NCBI RefSeq assembly: GCF_003568865.1
Contig: NZ_CP031115.1
Coordinates: 744,001 to 808,000 of the forward strand
Origin: Rubrobacter indicoceani
Lineage (GTDB): Bacteria > Actinomycetota > Rubrobacteria > Rubrobacterales > Rubrobacteraceae
Length of the DNA stretch: 64,000 nucleotides
Direction: 5' to 3'
Translations under genes and position numbers: made by a program
Shown here: piece after piece, positions 59,647-64,000 of the stretch
Position numbering within the stretch: position 1 is the stretch's first letter
Layout of the letters: each line of letters starts with the position of its first letter
Notes under the pieces: generated by a model
What the model saw: only the letters and a program-made list of their open reading frames with translations
Told to the model about the DNA's origin: nothing
Database searches by the model: none

Positions 59647-61125
59647 ATGAGCAAACTAGCGGCAGGTCAGGCTTTGTCGGGTGTTACCGTGAGGGATACG
59701 CTCTCCGGCGGTCCGGTTACGGTCGGGAAGGGCGGAAAGGTCGGGCTGTACGTCTGCGGGCCCACCGTCTACAACCACATCCACATCGGAAACTCGCGGG
59801 TGCATCTCTTCTGGGACGTGGTCGCACGGTACCTGAGAAGCCGGGGCTATGATGTGAAGTTCGTGTGGAACATCACGGATATCGAGGACAAGATCATCGC
59901 AAAAGCCGGCGCCGAGGGCGTTACATGGCAGGAGATAGTCAGGCGCTACACCGACTCCTTCCACGAGCGGCTCGCGCTTTTGAACGTCGGGCTGCCGGAC
60001 GTCGAGCCGAAGGCTACCGAGCATATCCCCGAGATGATCCAGACCATAAAAGACCTTGTTCTGAACGGCCTCGCCTACCCGGCGGAGAACGGCGACGTCT
60101 ACTACGCCGTAGGGAGCTACCCGGCCTACGGAGAACTCTCCAACCAGCGACCCTCAGAGATGCGCGACACCGAGAAGGGCGATACGGGTTTCAAGCGCAG
60201 CCACCTCGACTTCACGCTCTGGAAGGCATCCCGGGGCGACCCCGCAGAGCCCTCTTGGGAGAGCCCATGGGGCGCGGGCAGGCCCGGCTGGCACATCGAG
60301 TGCTCGGCGATGGTATCGAAGCACCTCCCTGAAGGCGCGGATATCCACGGCGGCGGCACGGACATCCGCTTCCCGCACCACGAGAACGAGCTCGCCCAGA
60401 GCAAAGGGGCGCACCCGGAGGCCGAGTTTGTCCGGGCGTGGTGCCACCACGGGATGGTTCGGATGGCGAACACCGACAGAGTTTCCGGCGAGGCCACGGA
60501 GAAGATGGCCAAGAGCGTCGGAAACGTCGTCGACATAAAAGCGGCGGTAGAGAAGTTCGGGGCAGACGCTATAAGGATGTGGCTTTTGCAGAGCCACTAC
60601 TCGCAGCCGATAGATTACTCCGAGGCGATCCTCTCGGAGAAGAAGCGGTCGTGGGAGCGGCTGCTGCGGTTCTACGCTCAGGTTCAAGACGCGACTTCAT
60701 CCTCCAGGTTCTCCGACGAGCTTGCGGAGGAACTCACCGTTCGCTTCGACAAGGCGATGCGCGACGATCTGAATACGCCCGAAGCCATAGCCGCGGCGTT
60801 CGATGTGACGGGGCGTGCGGGACGCGCCGTTTCAGACGGAGCGGAACGTACGGAATTCGGTTCTCTTGCGACTGCGCTTGGGGATCTGCTCGGAACTCTG
60901 GGCTTTGATCTATCTGCTGAATCTGGGATGGAGTACGACGGGGTCAGGGTTCAGGGAAGGGATGCACTGGAGGTCGGTGAGGATATATTGAGGCTCGCCG
61001 TCGAGCGCCGAAACGCTCGTGAAGCAAGGGACTTTGCAACATCCGACCGGCTGAGAGACAGACTGGCGGCCTCGGGCTGGGCGGTCGAGGATACTTCGGA
61101 AGGCCCGGTGCTTCGCCGTCGGTAA
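59647..61125 (+). CDS. cysS: Cysteinyl-tRNA synthetase
   Basis: A 492-residue CysRS. The HIGH motif is YVCGPTVYNHIHIGNSR (zinc Cys included), the KMSKS motif EKMAKSVGN, with WHIECSAM and FPHHENE supplying other zinc and active-site residues. Normal length. It follows gltX by 4 bases but also has a TATATT -10 box 6 bases before its ATG. Confidence 0.95.
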   Translation: MSKLAAGQALSGVTVRDTLSGGPVTVGKGGKVGLYVCGPTVYNHIHIGNSRVHLFWDVVARYLRSRGYDVKFVWNITDIEDKIIAKAGAEGVTWQEIVRRYTDSFHERLALLNVGLPDVEPKATEHIPEMIQTIKDLVLNGLAYPAENGDVYYAVGSYPAYGELSNQRPSEMRDTEKGDTGFKRSHLDFTLWKASRGDPAEPSWESPWGAGRPGWHIECSAMVSKHLPEGADIHGGGTDIRFPHHENELAQSKGAHPEAEFVRAWCHHGMVRMANTDRVSGEATEKMAKSVGNVVDIKAAVEKFGADAIRMWLLQSHYSQPIDYSEAILSEKKRSWERLLRFYAQVQDATSSSRFSDELAEELTVRFDKAMRDDLNTPEAIAAAFDVTGRAGRAVSDGAERTEFGSLATALGDLLGTLGFDLSAESGMEYDGVRVQGRDALEVGEDILRLAVERRNAREARDFATSDRLRDRLAASGWAVEDTSEGPVLRRR

Positions 61126-61378
61126 GCGCGGCGGAAACCGGGGAAGACGGGGCAAGCCGGGTCGCTCGAATGATGAGCGATCGTCGGGTGGACGCGACCC
61201 GGAGCGTGGTTCCAGAGGCAGACCCGGCGGTGACCGTCAGGGACGTAGCGGCGCCGCGGAGAGGCGGTCGGCGGAGTGGCGCAGGACGGGGAAGCTGCCG
61301 GAGGACGATCCTCGCAAGCCTGCGCAGCGCGATAAAACGCCTGAGAGGAAGTCATCTGCGAACCGTTCCGGAGACTAC

Positions 61379-62089
61379 GTGTATGGGGTGCGACCCGTTG
61401 TAGAGGTCTTGCGCTCCGGTCGGCGGGAGGTTTATGAGATCCTCGATGCCTCGGAGAACCGGGAGGCTGCGGAACTGGCGAACAGCCTGGATATCCGGGT
61501 GCAGCAGACAGGCCGGGACGACCTCGACGAGCTGACGGGTGGCGGGGTACATCAGGGGCTGGCCGCAAGGGTCGGGGGATATCCCTACTCTTCGCTGGAT
61601 GAAATACTCGCAAAGCCGGATGCGCTCGTCGTTGTGCTGGATGAGGTTACGGACCCGCAGAACCTCGGGGCGATACTGCGGGTGGCGGAGGGGGCCGGGG
61701 CTTCAGGGGTCGTTATCCCGAAGGACCGCTCGGCGGAGGTGAACGCAACGGTCGCGAAGGCGAGCGCGGGGGCAAGCGAACACGTTCTTGTTGCAAAGGT
61801 GACGAATCTGCGTCGAGCTCTCGACGAGATGAAAGGTCGCGGAGTGTGGGCGTTCGCCGCCGAGGGTTCGGAGAGCGGGAAGCCGGACTCGACGCCGTAC
61901 ACCGGGCTGGACCTCGCGGGGCCGGTCGCCCTGGTGCTGGGGAGCGAGGGCAGGGGCGTCAGGCGTCTCGTGCGGGACGGGTGCGACGGCGGGACGTACA
62001 TACCGATGTTCGGGGAGGTATCATCGCTCAACGTTTCGGCGGCGGCGGCGGTTCTCCTTTACGAGGCGCGGCGGCAGCGGGGGGGATAG
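61379..62089 (+). CDS. rlmB: 23S rRNA 2'-O-methyltransferase RlmB/TrmH family
   Basis: A 236-residue SpoU-type methyltransferase: YGVRPVVEVL at the start, then VLDEVTDPQNLGAILRVAEGAGASGVVIPKD (motif 1), LVLGSEGRGVRRLV (motif 2) and MFGEVSSLNVSAAAAVLLYEARRQ (motif 3), the trefoil-knot SAM site. The GTG 61379 start has GGAG 5 bases upstream. However, the same frame is open back to 61055 and encodes an Arg/Gly/Asp-rich disordered segment of the kind that precedes RlmB in actinobacteria; it lacks ATG/GTG/TTG, and ATA 61091 is one possible start. Confidence 0.88.
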   Translation: MYGVRPVVEVLRSGRREVYEILDASENREAAELANSLDIRVQQTGRDDLDELTGGGVHQGLAARVGGYPYSSLDEILAKPDALVVVLDEVTDPQNLGAILRVAEGAGASGVVIPKDRSAEVNATVAKASAGASEHVLVAKVTNLRRALDEMKGRGVWAFAAEGSESGKPDSTPYTGLDLAGPVALVLGSEGRGVRRLVRDGCDGGTYIPMFGEVSSLNVSAAAAVLLYEARRQRGG

Positions 62090-62095
62090 CCGGAG

Positions 62096-62608
62096 GTGGC
62101 CGAACGCTCGTATATGATCTTCGACGGCTACAACGTTATCGGCGGGACGGAGCGTTACCGGACGAACTCCACCGGGAGCCTCGACGATTCGCGGGAGCTT
62201 TTTATCTCGGACTGCCTCAAGGCCGCTGGGTGGACCGGGGCCGAGATCTTTATCGTTTTTGATGCGCGGGGTCCGTCGGAGAACCACGAGATACGGGCCG
62301 GGGGGGCTGCGAGGATCATATACAGCCCATCCGGCCAGTCGGCCGACGACGTGATTGAACGCCTTCTCGCCCACTTGACGGGCAACAAAACCGTCTACTC
62401 CGCCGACTTCGCCCTTCAGCGCACCGCCCTTGCAAGGGGGGCGAAGCGCGCCACGCCGGGCGAGTTTCAGGCGCTGCTGAACGAACTCCCCGCCGTAACA
62501 AGGAACCCGAACAAACGAGCGAGAAGCCGGATAGTGGACCGGCTCTCCCGCGAGACCCTTGAGAGCCTGGAGGATGTCCGGCGCCGGGCCGGGGAGCGCG
62601 AGGAGTAG
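62096..62608 (+). CDS. NYN-domain ribonuclease, YacP/Rae1-like
   Basis: A 170-residue NYN (PIN-like) protein. Acidic site residues are in MIFDGYNVIGG, SLDDSRELFISD and VFDARGPSENHE, with SGQSADDVIERLLAHL completing the nuclease pocket. B. subtilis Rae1 of this family cuts mRNA in the ribosomal A site. GTG 62096 is 7 bases after rlmB, the standard cysS-rlmB-yacP order, so the three are cotranscribed. Confidence 0.88.
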   Translation: MAERSYMIFDGYNVIGGTERYRTNSTGSLDDSRELFISDCLKAAGWTGAEIFIVFDARGPSENHEIRAGGAARIIYSPSGQSADDVIERLLAHLTGNKTVYSADFALQRTALARGAKRATPGEFQALLNELPAVTRNPNKRARSRIVDRLSRETLESLEDVRRRAGEREE

Positions 62609-62684
62609 AGAAGGTACCGGCTCTTCTCTGTGCCTTGCAGGGCCGGCAGGAGACGGACGAGGGTCAGAGCGCAGGAGGCTGAGA

Positions 62685-62690
62685 TATAAT
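62685..62690 (+). promoter_or_regulatory. -10 element TATAAT for the tRNA cluster
   Basis: TATAAT lies 14 bases before tRNA-Thr(TGT). The -35 region is weak. It should drive Thr-Tyr-Thr and perhaps Met and tuf. Confidence 0.6.
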
Positions 62691-62703
62691 CGCCGCGAGT
62701 CGT

Positions 62704-62775
62704 GCCCGGGTAGCTCAGTGGTAGAGCAGCCGCCTTGTAAGCGGCCGGTCGGGGGTTCAAATCCCTTCCCGGGCT
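62704..62775 (+). tRNA. tRNA-Thr (anticodon TGT)
   Basis: Acceptor GCCCGGG pairs with CCCGGGC. The anticodon stem GCCGC/GCGGC encloses CTTGTAA, giving TGT. T-arm GGGTTCAAATCCC is intact. CCA is not encoded. Confidence 0.95.
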
Positions 62776-62868
62776 CTTTTACGCCCGGAGTACGGGCGCG
62801 TTGAAAACCGTCCGGTGTTTGTTAACATATCCGGCGCGCTCCGTAGCGGGTTACGGGTCGTGAGGTCC

Positions 62869-62950
62869 GGGGGTGTGCCCGAGCGGCCAAAGGGAGCAGA
62901 CTGTAAATCTGCCGGCTTCGCCTACGGAGGTTCGAATCCTCCCGCCCCCA
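62869..62950 (+). tRNA. tRNA-Tyr (anticodon GTA)
   Basis: A class II tRNA of 82 bases with a long variable arm. Acceptor GGGGGTG pairs with CGCCCCC. The anticodon arm CAGACTGTAAATCTG gives GTA. Confidence 0.95.
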
Positions 62951-62962
62951 TACAACCTGTTT

Positions 62963-63034
62963 GCCCCTGTAGCTCAGTGGTAGAGCACCTCCATGGTAAG
63001 GAGGGGGTCAGCGGTTCAAGTCCGCTCGGGGGCT
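62963..63034 (+). tRNA. tRNA-Thr (anticodon GGT)
   Basis: Acceptor GCCCCTG pairs with CGGGGGC. The anticodon stem CCTCC/GGAGG encloses ATGGTAA, giving GGT. The T-arm GCGGTTCAAGTCCGC is intact. Confidence 0.95.
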
Positions 63035-63036
63035 CT

Positions 63037-63055
63037 GGGACGGTACAATCGTCCC
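63037..63055 (+). promoter_or_regulatory. TACAAT flanked by GGGACG/CGTCCC inverted repeat
   Basis: TACAAT (63044-63049) between tRNA-Thr and tRNA-Met is enclosed by GGGACG (63037-63042) and CGTCCC (63050-63055). It could be an internal promoter, a processing hairpin or a regulator site. Confidence 0.45.
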
Positions 63056-63071
63056 GTGCGGTAACATGCGT

Positions 63072-63145
63072 GGCGGTGTAGCTCAGTTGGTTAGAGCAGC
63101 GGAATCATAATCCGCGTGTCACAGGTTCGAGTCCTGTCACCGCTA
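63072..63145 (+). tRNA. tRNA-Met, elongator (anticodon CAT)
   Basis: Acceptor GGCGGTG pairs with CACCGCT (G-T at the first pair). The anticodon stem GCGGA/TCCGC encloses ATCATAA, giving CAT. It lacks the three-GC initiator stem. An Ile2 (lysidine) tRNA is a less likely alternative. Confidence 0.85.
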
Positions 63146-63190
63146 CTTACCCTTGTCGGTGATGCCGAAGGTAATAACGAGAAAGGAACG

Positions 63191-63199
63191 ATGAACTAA
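63191..63199 (+). other. Two-codon mini-ORF ATG-AAC-TAA before tuf
   Basis: Downstream of a purine-rich AAAGGA, ATG AAC TAA ends 2 bases before the tuf ATG. The Shine-Dalgarno is about 3 bases from the mini-ORF start and 14 bases from tuf, an awkward fit for each. Confidence 0.45.
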
Positions 63200-63201
63200 C
63201 T

Positions 63202-64000
63202 ATGTCGCGCGGAGTATACGAGAGGAACAAGCCACACCTGAACGTGGGGACGATCGGGCACGTGGACCACGGCAAGACGACGCTTACGGCAGCCATAACG
63301 AAGGTTCTTGCAAAGACCTACCCGAACGACCCGGCAAACCGGGAGATTGCCTTCGATCAGATAGACAACGCCCCCGAGGAGCGTCAGAGGGGCATCACGA
63401 TTGCAACGTCTCACCAGGAGTACGCAACGGAGAACCGCCACTACGCACACGTTGACTGCCCGGGTCACGCCGACTACGTGAAGAACATGATCACCGGAGC
63501 GGCGCAGATGGACGGGGCGATCCTCGTTGTAAGCGCGGCGGACGGCCCGATGCCGCAGACCCGCGAGCACATCCTGCTTGCGCGTCAGGTAGGGGTGCCC
63601 TACATCGTGGTCTACCTCAACAAGGCGGACATGGTGGATGACGAGGAGCTTCTTGAGCTTGTAGAGATGGAAGTGCGCGAGCTGCTCACCGAGTACGAGT
63701 TCCCCGGCGACGACATCCCGGTAATAACCGGCTCTGCTCTAAAGGCGCTAGACGGCGACGAGTCGGAGATCGGCGAGGCGTCGATAGTGGCGCTTATGGA
63801 AGCGGTAGACGAGTATGTACCGGAGCCCGAGCGGGAGACCGACAAGGACTTCCTGCTTGCAGTAGAGGACGTCTTCACGATCCAGGGCCGTGGCACGGTT
63901 GCAACGGGTCGGATAGAGACCGGGAAGCTCAAGGTCGGCGACGAAGTAGAGATGGTCGGCATCAGGAACACCACGAAGACCACGGTCACGGGTGTAGAGA
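63202..64000 (+). CDS. tuf: Elongation factor Tu (partial, runs off window)
   Basis: The first 266 residues of EF-Tu. G1 GHVDHGKT is at 18-25, G2 RGITI about 61-65, G3 DCPGHAD 84-90 and G4 NKAD (NKADM) about 139-143. It carries aminoacyl-tRNA to the ribosome. It follows four tRNA genes in the order seen upstream of tufB in E. coli (Thr, Tyr, [Gly], Thr). The translation is intact to the window end; the C-terminus and probable rpmG, secE and nusG lie beyond. Confidence 0.97.
   Translation, partial: MSRGVYERNKPHLNVGTIGHVDHGKTTLTAAITKVLAKTYPNDPANREIAFDQIDNAPEERQRGITIATSHQEYATENRHYAHVDCPGHADYVKNMITGAAQMDGAILVVSAADGPMPQTREHILLARQVGVPYIVVYLNKADMVDDEELLELVEMEVRELLTEYEFPGDDIPVITGSALKALDGDESEIGEASIVALMEAVDEYVPEPERETDKDFLLAVEDVFTIQGRGTVATGRIETGKLKVGDEVEMVGIRNTTKTTVTGVE

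Overview
The window is high-GC chromosomal DNA from an actinobacterium. The best fit is a Rubrobacter-like organism. This is inferred from a bacterioruberin-type carotenoid cluster, glutathione-type formaldehyde detoxification in an actinobacterium, class I lysyl-tRNA synthetase, ClpC and type IV pilus genes. No database search was possible. No CRISPR array, rRNA, intact transposase or prophage was seen. Layout: 1-5.6 kb holds the start of a 7TM histidine kinase, a thioesterase, a sugar-binding lipoprotein divergent from a GH13 glucosidase, two tRNAs and a roadblock-type gene. 5.6-9.1 kb is a MarR-controlled divergent locus, with a marR-hipA-DUF3037 operon on one side and a VOC dioxygenase plus a WrbA-type quinone reductase on the other. 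9.1-15.2 kb holds long-form ispH, a response regulator, an aminotransferase and the CrtD/LyeJ/CruF-like carotenoid genes. 15.2-25.3 kb holds a FIST sensor, pilA-pilB, a flavin reductase, a UbiB pseudokinase and a four-gene minor-pilin operon. 25.3-33.1 kb holds ychF, membrane genes, a BCCT transporter coupled to a betaine-binding lipoprotein, a flavin disulfide oxidoreductase and an HD hydrolase. 33.1-37.1 kb is a stress/envelope cluster: a holin-like protein, a DUF3618 protein with LEA-like 11-mers, tiny membrane proteins and a DUF5872 protein. 37.1-43.7 kb holds a methyltransferase, a NUDIX hydrolase, fghA-frmA, a zinc-ribbon ORF, a DUF948 gene, initiator tRNA, tatA and a subtilase. 43.7-64 kb is housekeeping: tilS-hpt-ftsH-folP-folK, greA, lysS, clpC, radA-disA-ispD-ispF-gltX-cysS-rlmB-yacP, then tRNA Thr-Tyr-Thr-Met and tuf, which runs off the end. 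How the genes work together: ispH, ispD and ispF supply MEP-pathway isoprenoids that can feed the C50 carotenoid genes. FtsH, ClpC, RadA and DisA form a protein- and DNA-quality-control block. The 33-37 kb genes look like a desiccation/envelope stress module. Unusual points: (1) gltX, a zinc-ribbon ORF and perhaps rlmB have no ATG/GTG/TTG at the position their protein sequence demands, leaving AUC or AUA as the apparent start; (2) many genes have a TANAAT -10 box only 6-7 nt before the start codon, which points to leaderless mRNAs, including a 17-bp divergent gap where two opposite -10 boxes overlap; (3) DisA has an altered RHR motif and the UbiB-like protein has lost catalytic residues.
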